Translations under genes and position numbers: made by a program
The notes under the pieces: generated by a model
Database searches by the model: none
What the model saw: only the letters and a program-made list of their open reading frames with translations
What the model was told of the DNA's origin: nothing
Shown: positions 19,289 through 27,395 of the stretch, piece by piece
Layout of the letters: each line of letters starts with the position of its first letter
Numbering within the stretch: position 1 is the stretch's first letter
Source of the DNA: Stentor roeselii
Taxonomy: Eukaryota; Ciliophora; Heterotrichea; Heterotrichida; Stentoridae
Direction: 5' to 3'
Assembly: GCA_006503475.1 (NCBI GenBank)
Contig: RSEH01000021.1
Coordinates: forward strand, 1-64,000
DNA: 64,000 nucleotides

Positions 19289-20026
19289 ATGGAAAGAAAA
19301 ACCGGATTTCCCACAAAGAAATCAAACGTAATTCCCATTCAGCCACTCGACAAGAAAGTTCCAAAAAACCCGAAATACGAAGACATCGGTCCAGTAGTAA
19401 AAACCGGCAAAACAATAAAGCAAGTAGAAGTGCTAAGCAACCAAAGCGTGGCAAAGCGAAAAGGCGAGATTTTTCATCGCATCAAAGGCAGCACCCTAGC
19501 GAAGCTGCTTCAAGAAGTCGGTCCATCAGAGTCAATCTACCAGATGAGCAAGCCGGAAGACTTAAAAGAAGAAGACAACAAAAGTGTCTTCAGCATTGCG
19601 CATAGTGTTGCCGCAAGCGAAATCTCAGTAATCACTGTCAACACTGAAGCTCTGGGCCTTAGTGAAAACTCGGAATTCGTCTTGCTTGACCTGAGAGAAG
19701 AGAATGAGTTCGAACAGTTCCATATCAAAGAAGCCATCTCTTTCCCGGCTCCGAATATCACAAGGGATAGAATACTTCCTCAAGTCTTCAGACTAAAAAA
19801 TCAACAGGATAAGTTCATTATCGTCTATGCTTTTGATGAACGCCCTGGAGTTGAAGCAGCTAGAAAATTCGCTGAAAAAGGATTTGAAAATGTTTTTCTA
19901 CTTAGTGGAGGAATTGAAGAGTTCTGCAAAAATTTTCCAAATCTTGTTGAGGGAAACCCTCCGGTTTTGGAAAATGAGAAGATGAAAAAAACTTCTGGCT
20001 TTAGAAAGTCTGGAAGTTTGAAGTAG
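19289..20026 (+). CDS. CEP41: CEP41-like centrosomal/ciliary rhodanese protein
   Basis: A 245-residue protein. The N-terminal K-K-V-P-K-N-P-K-Y-E-D-I, then a T-G-K-T segment, then K-R-K-G-E-I-F-H-R-I-K-G-S-T-L-A-K-L-L, follow the conserved start of CEP41. Residues about 125-215 form a rhodanese-like domain (L-L-D-L-R-E-E-N-E-F, H-I-K-E-A, L-L-S-G-G-I-E-E-F). The active-site loop has no catalytic Cys (A-F-D-E-R), as in CEP41, so it is non-enzymatic. CEP41 sits at centrioles and cilia and helps bring tubulin glutamylase into the cilium. It is shorter than human CEP41 (373 residues) because the C-terminal tail is missing. Confidence 0.85.
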   Translation: MERKTGFPTKKSNVIPIQPLDKKVPKNPKYEDIGPVVKTGKTIKQVEVLSNQSVAKRKGEIFHRIKGSTLAKLLQEVGPSESIYQMSKPEDLKEEDNKSVFSIAHSVAASEISVITVNTEALGLSENSEFVLLDLREENEFEQFHIKEAISFPAPNITRDRILPQVFRLKNQQDKFIIVYAFDERPGVEAARKFAEKGFENVFLLSGGIEEFCKNFPNLVEGNPPVLENEKMKKTSGFRKSGSLK

Positions 20027-20348
20027 ATAAGTTAGAGGTTTGGAGATTTTGAGAGATTAAAGAAGGTTTTTGTTTAGGTTTAGGAGTTATGGATTTTTTG
20101 TGAGATTTAAGGTTAGAGATTGTTTTTGTTTAGTTAAAAAGGTTTTATAATAATTCTAGAATTATAAGTTTTCTTAATAAAAATAACACCTTTCAACCTT
20201 GGATATTTTATTTATTCTACACGAAATTTAACCTTTCCACGTCTCTTTATTTTATTATTACTATCTGCTCTTCGATTTTAAATCGAGTAACACAAAATTG
20301 ATATTGTCCAGTGATTTGCTAATTTCCAATAACAAACAATAATTCACC
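20027..20348. other. Intergenic region
   Basis: About 320 bases between two plus-strand genes. A T/G-rich 3' flank is followed by an AT-rich upstream region of the aquaporin gene; no gene or RNA is seen. Confidence 0.5.
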
Positions 20349-21071
20349 ATGCTCGCAAATATAGAGAAATCTAGCACGATTCTTTTCATTCAAAAGCTTA
20401 TTGCAGAGGCCTGCGGTACATTCGCATTAGTATTTTCAGTAGGTGTAACTCAAGGCGACCCAACATCAGTAGCTCCAGCCTTATGGGCAGCGATGCTCGG
20501 AACAGGTTATATATCAGGTGGTCAGTTCAACCCAGCAGTTTCCATTGCCGTAATAGTAAACGCGTTTCTATCAAAATCCGAAGACCTTCTAAAGACAGTC
20601 CTAACAATGCTCTGCTTTATCACAGTGCAGATGATAACGTCTTTATTCGCAGCAGACATGGCATATCACGTGGTAAACTCAAATGACTGGAGAGTTGCTT
20701 ACTTTGACTTGGCAGACGGTTATAAAGAGTCAGAAGGTTTTTTAGCAGAAGCCTTTTTTACAGCGATTTTGACTGGCGTTGCAATAATTGGAGGAAAACT
20801 TACAAAGTCAAGCATCTTGCATGGAGGACTCGTCGCAACTACTGTCTCTGCCGGCGACTTCGCTGTAGGGCAGTACACTGGAGGCTGCTTTAATCCTGCA
20901 GTTGGATTTGGAATTAATGTCATTCATAAAATCGTGAAAGGTGGAGGATATCATAAAGTTTGGCTTTACATCGTCGCTCCTGGAGTTGGAGGGATTATTG
21001 GAGGGACTTTTGCTACCTTTTTCATCAAATTCGGAGTAGAACAGCAAGTTCTTAAAAAGGTTCAGTATTAA
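20349..21071 (+). CDS. Aquaporin (MIP family channel)
   Basis: A 240-residue membrane protein with six hydrophobic segments and two half-helices, each with the channel motif: Q-F-N-P-A-V-S near residue 58 and C-F-N-P-A-V-G near 180. The A-E-A-C-G-T start of helix 1 and A-E-A-F-F-T of helix 4 also fit. The selectivity-filter Arg that normally follows the second N-P-A is replaced (N-P-A-V-G), so water/solute selectivity may be unusual. In a freshwater ciliate it may serve the plasma membrane or contractile vacuole; that is inference. Confidence 0.9.
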   Translation: MLANIEKSSTILFIQKLIAEACGTFALVFSVGVTQGDPTSVAPALWAAMLGTGYISGGQFNPAVSIAVIVNAFLSKSEDLLKTVLTMLCFITVQMITSLFAADMAYHVVNSNDWRVAYFDLADGYKESEGFLAEAFFTAILTGVAIIGGKLTKSSILHGGLVATTVSAGDFAVGQYTGGCFNPAVGFGINVIHKIVKGGGYHKVWLYIVAPGVGGIIGGTFATFFIKFGVEQQVLKKVQY

Positions 21072-21134
21072 TAGGTTAGGTTTTGGGATGAAGTGGAATG
21101 GAGAAAGGATTTTAAGGGTTTAAGGATTTGGTTA

Positions 21135-22379
21135 CTAGTTAAAGACCTTTACTACCATTCCTGAACGTGGCTTAGGCTCGAACCAGGTCGACTTTGGAGG
21201 CATTATCTGCTCGTGATCGGCGATGCTCATCACCTCGTCGACTTGCACTGGGTATAGGGCGATTGCTGCTACGCAGTCTTTTTTGCATCTTTCTTCGAGT
21301 TCTACTAAACCTCGGATACCTCCTACGAAGTCGATTCTTTCACTTGTGGTCAGGTCTTCGATTCCTAGGATTGGTGCAAGGCACCATTTGGTGAGAAGGT
21401 ATGAGTCAAGGTTACTAACAGGGTCATCACCAGTAATCCTTTCCGGTTTAAGTCTAAGTCCATTCCACTTTCCATCAACAAACAAAGAAAACTGATGTTT
21501 TTCTTTAGGTCTAGGGTCCTCAATATCAAAAACCTCAAAATGTTCCTTAAGCCTATCAACAAACTCTTGAGAGTTGAGTCCATTAAGATCCTTAATGACC
21601 CTATTATAGTCCATGATCCTGAGTTGATTATCAGGAAAGTGAATAGCCAAGAAGAAATTACAGTCATCATCCTCTTCAATAATCTTCCCATCAGCTTCCG
21701 CTCTAGCCTTCCTGATTTTTCCAACATTATAAGCTGAAGCAGCTCGATGATGTCCATCAGCGATATAAGTGCAAGGAATATCTGAGAAAGCATTTATAAG
21801 TTCATTACTTTCCTCAACAGAGCATTTCCACAAAGTATGTCTGACCATGTCATCAGTGACGACATCAATGAAAGAACCCTTCGAAGTGACGATCTGAGTG
21901 ATGGCATCAACTCGGTCACAATTTCGATAAGTTAAAAAGACGGGGCCAACATTAGCACCTTGGATGTCAGTGAGTTTGGTGCGGTCTTCTTCTTTCTTCT
22001 TTCTTGTCAATTCGTGCTTTTTTATTAGCTTCGACTCGTAGTCTGATACTGATGCTGCGGCCATTACGCCGTATTGGGTCCGGGCGTTCATGGTTATTGC
22101 GTAGATGTAGGTTATTGGGTCTGTCTCTTGAACTAACCAACCTGATGATATAAATGACTGCAGGTTCGAACGGCCTGTCTCATAGACTATGTCCGAGTAA
22201 AGATCCGTCTCCACTGGAAGGTCTATCTCTGGCTTGTTGCAGTGAAGGAATGAGTATGGGTTTCCCTCTGCCATCAATCGTGCCTCGTGACTGTCTAATA
22301 CGTCATATGGAGGAGCGATCAGCTTTTGAGCTATTGACTGAAGAGCTACAAATCCTCGAAATGCCTTTAGTTTCACCAT
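21135..22379 (-). CDS. DUF1015 family protein (ParB/Srx-like fold)
   Basis: A 414-residue protein matching the DUF1015 family, found mostly in bacteria and archaea. It starts with A-F-R-G and A-P-P-Y-D-V-L near residue 25, and carries A-D-G-H-H-R-A-A-S-A-Y at about 205-215. The D-G-H-H-R motif is typical of ParB/sulfiredoxin-like folds, some of which are serine kinases. There is no signal peptide or membrane segment. The function in eukaryotes is unknown. Codon use and flanking spacing look like the neighbours, so any transfer from bacteria is old. It is convergent with the aquaporin gene, 63 bp apart. Confidence 0.85.
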   Translation of the reverse strand: MVKLKAFRGFVALQSIAQKLIAPPYDVLDSHEARLMAEGNPYSFLHCNKPEIDLPVETDLYSDIVYETGRSNLQSFISSGWLVQETDPITYIYAITMNARTQYGVMAAASVSDYESKLIKKHELTRKKKEEDRTKLTDIQGANVGPVFLTYRNCDRVDAITQIVTSKGSFIDVVTDDMVRHTLWKCSVEESNELINAFSDIPCTYIADGHHRAASAYNVGKIRKARAEADGKIIEEDDDCNFFLAIHFPDNQLRIMDYNRVIKDLNGLNSQEFVDRLKEHFEVFDIEDPRPKEKHQFSLFVDGKWNGLRLKPERITGDDPVSNLDSYLLTKWCLAPILGIEDLTTSERIDFVGGIRGLVELEERCKKDCVAAIALYPVQVDEVMSIADHEQIMPPKSTWFEPKPRSGMVVKVFN

Positions 22380-22575
22380 TGATTTTGTTATGGTTTTTAT
22401 TATGCATTTGTGTGGATTTGGGGGTATTGACTTTTGGTTTGAGTTCAGGCAACATTCAACCTTAGACTAACCCTAAAAAAATAACCATCCCCTATTCCCA
22501 ATCCACTCCAAACCTAAAACCCCAAATCTAATAAAACCCTCAATCCACACATCATCATATAAAAAATATCTATAA

Positions 22576-23595
22576 ATGAACATCGACTTCTACTCTCTAG
22601 ATCTTATAAAATTCTCCGGCATCTACAAATTCAACCACAACGAGCACAGTCTAATCGCTCTTTACTTTTCCGCTCACTGGTGCCCTCCATCACGTATATT
22701 CACTCCCAAGTTGATTTCCCTCTACAACCTAATAAATACAGTCAATTCAAAATTCGAGGTGATTTCCATAAGTTTCGACCGAGACCAGACAATATGGGAC
22801 AGTTACTTCGAAGAGATTCCCTGGCCAGCAGTTCCTTTTAACAACGAAAATCAACGTCTACACCTTTTAAATCATTTTAAAGTTGAGAACTCATTCAAAC
22901 TACTGATTTTCACAAATAAAGGCAAACTTCTAACTTGCCAAGGAGTGGAAGACCTGAAGTCAAAAGGTTTCGAAGCTTTTGACTATTGGATGATGAGCAG
23001 TGACTCGATGTCCAGGCTCAAGTCGCCGCCCTTCTGCCCTGCGGATCACCTGATGGTTTACGTGAACTCTTCAAAGCAAGAGACCTGCAAAAACTGCTCG
23101 AATCAAATCGTGATCGGCTGGGAATGCCCAGAATGTCAACATCTAATCTGTGAGACTTGTCAAGAATGGCTTTGCAATTCAAGTCCTGAAGACTCCGAAG
23201 GCAAATGTTTAAATTTCCATACTTTAAGATTGTCCACAGGTCTCAACGAGTTTTACTTGAAAAGGTTTTTATATGACAAGTACAACTGTCGCACTTGTAA
23301 TGAACTTCAAAGTGGAGAAGGACTTCATTGTCGACCTTGTCTTTTTGATATTTGCCTGAAATGCTTTAAATGCATTGGAAAATGGAAAACTTTTAAAAAG
23401 TCGAAGTGCGCCTCGGGTCATGAACTGATTTGGAAAAATGATCTTTGCATGATTTTACAGAAGAAGTTTAAGTTCTGTCAGTTTAGATGTGAGGACTGCG
23501 GAGAAAGCTTTTTGGGAGGCGGGGCCTTTGCGTGTATGGACTGCGAGTTTTACCGATGTGTTAAATGTTTTTCGTTGTTTAACAAGGAAAGTTAG
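22576..23595 (+). CDS. Nucleoredoxin-like protein with Cys-rich zinc-binding tail
   Basis: A 339-residue protein. Residues about 25-140 form a tryparedoxin/nucleoredoxin-type thioredoxin fold: L-Y-F-S-A-H-W-C-P-P-S, then F-E-V-I-S-I-S-F-D-R-D. The usual W-C-P-P-C has become W-C-P-P-S, so the resolving Cys is lost and only one-Cys chemistry is possible. Residues about 160-339 hold repeated C-x-x-C pairs (for example C-K-N-C, C-P-E-C, C-E-T-C, C-R-T-C, C-E-D-C), resembling C1/ZZ-type zinc fingers. The domain order is like plant nucleoredoxins with a DC1-type end. It is convergent with the eIF4G gene, 10 bp apart. Confidence 0.82.
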   Translation: MNIDFYSLDLIKFSGIYKFNHNEHSLIALYFSAHWCPPSRIFTPKLISLYNLINTVNSKFEVISISFDRDQTIWDSYFEEIPWPAVPFNNENQRLHLLNHFKVENSFKLLIFTNKGKLLTCQGVEDLKSKGFEAFDYWMMSSDSMSRLKSPPFCPADHLMVYVNSSKQETCKNCSNQIVIGWECPECQHLICETCQEWLCNSSPEDSEGKCLNFHTLRLSTGLNEFYLKRFLYDKYNCRTCNELQSGEGLHCRPCLFDICLKCFKCIGKWKTFKKSKCASGHELIWKNDLCMILQKKFKFCQFRCEDCGESFLGGGAFACMDCEFYRCVKCFSLFNKES

Positions 23596-23605
23596 GAATG
23601 TGAAT

Positions 23606-25753
23606 CTAGTTATTATATCCATGTCTTCGCTTTATTTCTTCCTGTTCCATCAAGTGGTCTGCATGAATTTCTTCTACCTTTTTAAGACCTTCTTTTGGAA
23701 GGTTTTTCCATCCGGAATCGCGGAACTCTTTCAGGTCCATGATTTTAAAACGGTTTTTTGAACTGATTTCTTTGGAACTGATTTGAGTTAGTCTGTCGTA
23801 GACTTTGTTTGTCTCTTGTAGAAGTTTTGAACGCTCGAAACTTGTACCTCCTGTTTGGAGGAGAAGGCATGCGCCTTCTAAACGGTCTTGATTGTTTTCA
23901 GACTCGAAGAGGTCGATTAGACCGGTCACACATTCCAGGACGATTTTAGCTGTAATCAAATTGACATTAAACAACTCTCCAATAAACCTAACATTCCCCA
24001 AAGTCTTATCCTTCAACTTTTTAAGTCGATCAATTCTCTGTTCCTCAGTAAGACTAGCAGGAATTTCTTCCTGATGATTTTTATTGAAAGTTTCTTCACA
24101 CATATAAAGCAATTCATACTTGAAGTAATTTCTAGTCTCAGGTAGTTTGGCAGGGTCAATATCAGGGTATCTATACCCTTCCAGTCCCGATTTAAGCGTT
24201 TTGCAAATATCAGAGTACATCTGTGTGTACTTTTTTTCAGACCAGGCCTTTTCAAATATTCCAGAAACTACAAGTTTTAAACAATCATGAGATTTTTTAC
24301 AAGTTTCTAAAATATTCTGAGTCAACTTCGCAAGATTATTCGGGGAAAGTTTGTTTAAAGTGCTTTTTATTTCTTTTTTTAGCTTTTCTTGCTCGACGAC
24401 TGTTGCAGTGAATTTCCGGGTGTAAGCTTTGGCTTTTTCACTGATTTTCTGTTCTTCTAATGTTTTTGCCTTGCGCCAGATGAGCTTTTGGGTCACTTCT
24501 CGAGTGATTTTTTTGTCGTCTTGGTTTTTTCCTCCTCTTTTCGGAGCTCGGGTCTCTTCAACGACTCGATTGCAAAACTTGCTGATTGAATCAGGGACTA
24601 ACAGGAAGTTTGGGTCTTTTTGGAAGTCGAGTTTGAAGGTTTTGATGGTTTCTAAGTCGTAAATCCGCCTTTTTGGACCTGTTAAGCGTTCTGGGGACTT
24701 AGGAGAGAAAAGAGCGGGGGTGACTGGAGTTGAGTCGAGGTCTGGGGTTGGGAATGTTTCTGGTTTTTCTGTTTCTGGTTTTTCTTCTGGATTTTGAGGG
24801 TTTTTCAGAGTTTTTTCTTCTTCTAGGGTTTTTTTCTGGTCGTCTTCTTTTAGCTCTTGGATGCTTTTTTCCATTCCAGAGAGAATCTCTTCTAACTTTA
24901 CTTGTTTTCCAAGATTTTCATCGATTTTTCCAAGACTTTCATCGATTTTTCCAATATTTTCATCAATGTTTCCAATACTTTCATCAATTTTCCCAATATT
25001 TTCATCTATATTTCCAAGTTTTTCCTCTATTTTTCCAAGTTTTTCCTCGATTTTTCCAAGATTTTCATCAATTTTTCCATTTTCTTGCTTGATTTTCTCT
25101 TCTGGTACTTCCTTTTCCTGAACCAAATCACGACAATTATCCTCTGAATTTTTTCCAGTAGTATCCAAACTTAAACTTTCCGTTTTAATCTCAAAAGGCT
25201 GTATATTCTGTACTCCAGTAGAAAAATTCATTTCAAAACTTGGAGTTTCCGCATTAAAAGTGAAGTCCTTAGCTGAAGCAGTTAAATTGGAGACAATCGG
25301 TGAATTAGACGAGATCAGACCATTATTGATGAGAGGTACAATTGAAGCAGCAGGTAAAGGACTTTGAATGCCTTGGGTATGTGAGGCGTTGTGGTAAGTT
25401 GGAAGAGGACCATAAGGATTCGTGTGTCCGTGATTCGGGTACCCGAACTGATATTGGCTTGAGTAATGAGAGTAACTTTGTTGGTAACCATAAGGCTTTT
25501 TAGAAGGACCTCTAGAAGGCTGGAAGGAAGGGTATCCTGGTGATGGCGCAGAGTTCATTGACTTACTGAAATCTGGAACGAAATCATTTGCCTGGGCACT
25601 TAGGACTTTCATTTGAGATGCTGGTGGCTTGTTTGGTACTGCAAATGGGTTGAATTCTTGCGCGTGGAGATTCAGAGTCGACTTTAAATCTGGCTCTCCT
25701 TCATCTGGAGGGGCAGATTGTATTCTGCCGATTGACTTTCCATGAGAACTCAT
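23606..25753 (-). CDS. eIF4G: Translation initiation factor eIF4G-like (MIF4G) with PAM2 motifs
   Basis: A 715-residue protein. Residues about 25-38 read L-N-L-H-A-Q-E-F-N-P-F, a near-perfect PAM2 motif for poly(A)-binding protein, with a second PAM2-like site at 50-60 (L-S-A-Q-A-N-D-F-V-P) and a weaker one near 160. A repeat region follows at about 225-285 with units such as K-I-D-E-N-L-G. Y-D-L-E-T-I-K-T-F near 365 fits the spacing of eIF4E-binding motifs. An MIF4G HEAT domain for eIF4A/RNA binding occupies about 460-680. It would bridge cap, poly(A) and helicase. Most eIF4Gs bind PABP by other motifs. The stop is TAG; the start lies in TTATAAT-ATG. Confidence 0.85.
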   Translation of the reverse strand: MSSHGKSIGRIQSAPPDEGEPDLKSTLNLHAQEFNPFAVPNKPPASQMKVLSAQANDFVPDFSKSMNSAPSPGYPSFQPSRGPSKKPYGYQQSYSHYSSQYQFGYPNHGHTNPYGPLPTYHNASHTQGIQSPLPAASIVPLINNGLISSNSPIVSNLTASAKDFTFNAETPSFEMNFSTGVQNIQPFEIKTESLSLDTTGKNSEDNCRDLVQEKEVPEEKIKQENGKIDENLGKIEEKLGKIEEKLGNIDENIGKIDESIGNIDENIGKIDESLGKIDENLGKQVKLEEILSGMEKSIQELKEDDQKKTLEEEKTLKNPQNPEEKPETEKPETFPTPDLDSTPVTPALFSPKSPERLTGPKRRIYDLETIKTFKLDFQKDPNFLLVPDSISKFCNRVVEETRAPKRGGKNQDDKKITREVTQKLIWRKAKTLEEQKISEKAKAYTRKFTATVVEQEKLKKEIKSTLNKLSPNNLAKLTQNILETCKKSHDCLKLVVSGIFEKAWSEKKYTQMYSDICKTLKSGLEGYRYPDIDPAKLPETRNYFKYELLYMCEETFNKNHQEEIPASLTEEQRIDRLKKLKDKTLGNVRFIGELFNVNLITAKIVLECVTGLIDLFESENNQDRLEGACLLLQTGGTSFERSKLLQETNKVYDRLTQISSKEISSKNRFKIMDLKEFRDSGWKNLPKEGLKKVEEIHADHLMEQEEIKRRHGYNN
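24895..25085 (-). repeat. 21-bp coding tandem repeat in eIF4G
   Basis: About nine degenerate 21-bp units encode a seven-residue motif of the form (K/N)-I-(D/E)-E-(N/S/K)-(L/I)-G. Alternate frames on the other strand also remain open across the run. Confidence 0.85.
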
Positions 25754-26040
25754 ATTATAAAAACCTCTCTAGTGATTAATTATCCCGGCAATAAGTTAAG
25801 TGAGGAAAAGGGATAAATTGAGGTTTGAATTAAGAGAAGATTTATTACTTTGGTTATATTGGGAGAGTTGAAAGGTTTAGTTTTTGTGAAGAGGAATATT
25901 GAAGTTATGATGATTTAACTTAAGTTTTTTAATATTCACTTATTACTTACCAAACTTTAAATATTCCAGATTCACTTATTCACCCCTTCAAAATTTTTCA
26001 TAAAACTTAAAAAAAAAAAACTTAAAATTCCTAATAAATC

Positions 26041-26997
26041 ATGTCGAACTACCTTCAAAACAAATACCGAATTTCAAAAAGACTAGGAAAAGGTTCATTC
26101 GGTGAAGTCTACCAAGGCACCGACCTATTAACCCAAGAGCAAGTAGCAATAAAGATCGAGCCAAGTACTTCATCTCATCCTCAACTTCAATACGAATCGC
26201 GCGTTCTTCGTATCTTAGAAGGAACAAGAGGTATTCCAAAGCTTCACTTCTCAGGAAAAGACCAGCACAACATCTTCATGGTCATCGACTTACTAGGTCC
26301 AAGTCTCGAAGACCTTCTCAACTTATCAAACCGTCGAATGTCATTAAAAAGTGTTTTGATGCTAGCCAGTCAGCTGGTTTCAATCATAGAAAGCGTGCAC
26401 AACAAAAATTACATTCATCGGGACATTAAACCTCAAAACTTCCTCATGGGACTCGCACCTGAAGCTTCTACTGTCTTCGTTGTCGACTTTGGACTCGCGA
26501 AAAGGTTTAGAGATGGACTCACTGGACAACATATTTCTTTGAAAGAAGGTAAAAAACTCACGGGAACTGCGAGGTTTGTATCGATTTTTACTCATCTTGG
26601 AATTGAACAGTCGAGAAGAGATGATTTAGAAGGACTTGGGTATCTTTTTGTTTATCTTTTAACTGGGAAATTACCTTGGCAAGATGTTGAAGCTGAAAAT
26701 AAAGAAGAAAAGTATTTGAAAATTTTGAGGATTAAACAAGATACTTCTGTGGATAATCTTTGTTGGGGATTACCTCAGGAATTTGCGGAATTTTTAAGGT
26801 ATTCTAGAGGACTTTCGTTTGAGGAATGCCCGGATTATTTTATGGTTAGGGAGAAATTTTGTGAGTTGTTTAGGAAAGAAGAGTTTTTGAATGACTGGGT
26901 TTATGACTGGACACGAGTCGCGTTTAGGAAAGACTCTTTAAATCTAGAGGACTATGCTAGTCCTAGGAAGATTGAGCAGGAAGAAGTGAAAGCTTAA
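26041..26997 (+). CDS. Casein kinase 1 family protein kinase
   Basis: A 318-residue Ser/Thr kinase that is almost all catalytic domain (about 9-285). G-K-G-S-F-G-E-V forms the P-loop, V-A-I-K-I-E holds the catalytic Lys, H-R-D-I-K-P-Q-N is the catalytic loop and D-F-G-L-A-K the metal site. CK1 signatures are present: K-K-L-T-G-T-A-R-F and S-R-R-D-D-L-E-G-L-G-Y with L-P-W-Q. Family members act in cilia, trafficking and clock control. The segment after R-F (V-S-I-F-T-H-L-G-I-E-Q) has F-T where A-S/N-T is usual. The short C-terminus lacks a regulatory tail. Confidence 0.93.
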   Translation: MSNYLQNKYRISKRLGKGSFGEVYQGTDLLTQEQVAIKIEPSTSSHPQLQYESRVLRILEGTRGIPKLHFSGKDQHNIFMVIDLLGPSLEDLLNLSNRRMSLKSVLMLASQLVSIIESVHNKNYIHRDIKPQNFLMGLAPEASTVFVVDFGLAKRFRDGLTGQHISLKEGKKLTGTARFVSIFTHLGIEQSRRDDLEGLGYLFVYLLTGKLPWQDVEAENKEEKYLKILRIKQDTSVDNLCWGLPQEFAEFLRYSRGLSFEECPDYFMVREKFCELFRKEEFLNDWVYDWTRVAFRKDSLNLEDYASPRKIEQEEVKA

Positions 26998-27395
26998 ATT
27001 TTCGAGTAGATTAATTATTGTTCTTAGATTGTTAAACTTTGTTCAAGTTGGATTTTAGCATGAATGAATAATTTCAATATGGATTTAAGTTGTAATATAT
27101 ATTGGCTACTTGAAAAAAATTGATTCTAATTTCATTTATGCATAAATAATCCTTGGATTGCCTATGGCACCTTATCTAAATATATAAGTAAATTCTTCTT
27201 CAATCTATGAACTTTTCACAAAAAATGCAAAATTTTTAATCCTTAACGATCAGAAAAAATCCAAAGTAAACACAAAAAATGCTCCAATATCCCACCCCCA
27301 TCTCCTCTCCTCCCATTAAAGCCTAACCTAAAACCTAACCAAAATCCAATTCAAAAAATCCCTATCTTAAATATCCACCTTGATTTTACAATTAA
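26998..27395. other. Intergenic region
   Basis: About 400 AT-rich bases between two plus-strand kinase genes; no gene or RNA is supported. Confidence 0.5.

Noticed and set aside
24730-25147. Three overlapping plus-strand Phe/Ser-rich frames
   Set aside because: They are shadows of the 21-bp repeat inside the eIF4G gene on the minus strand.
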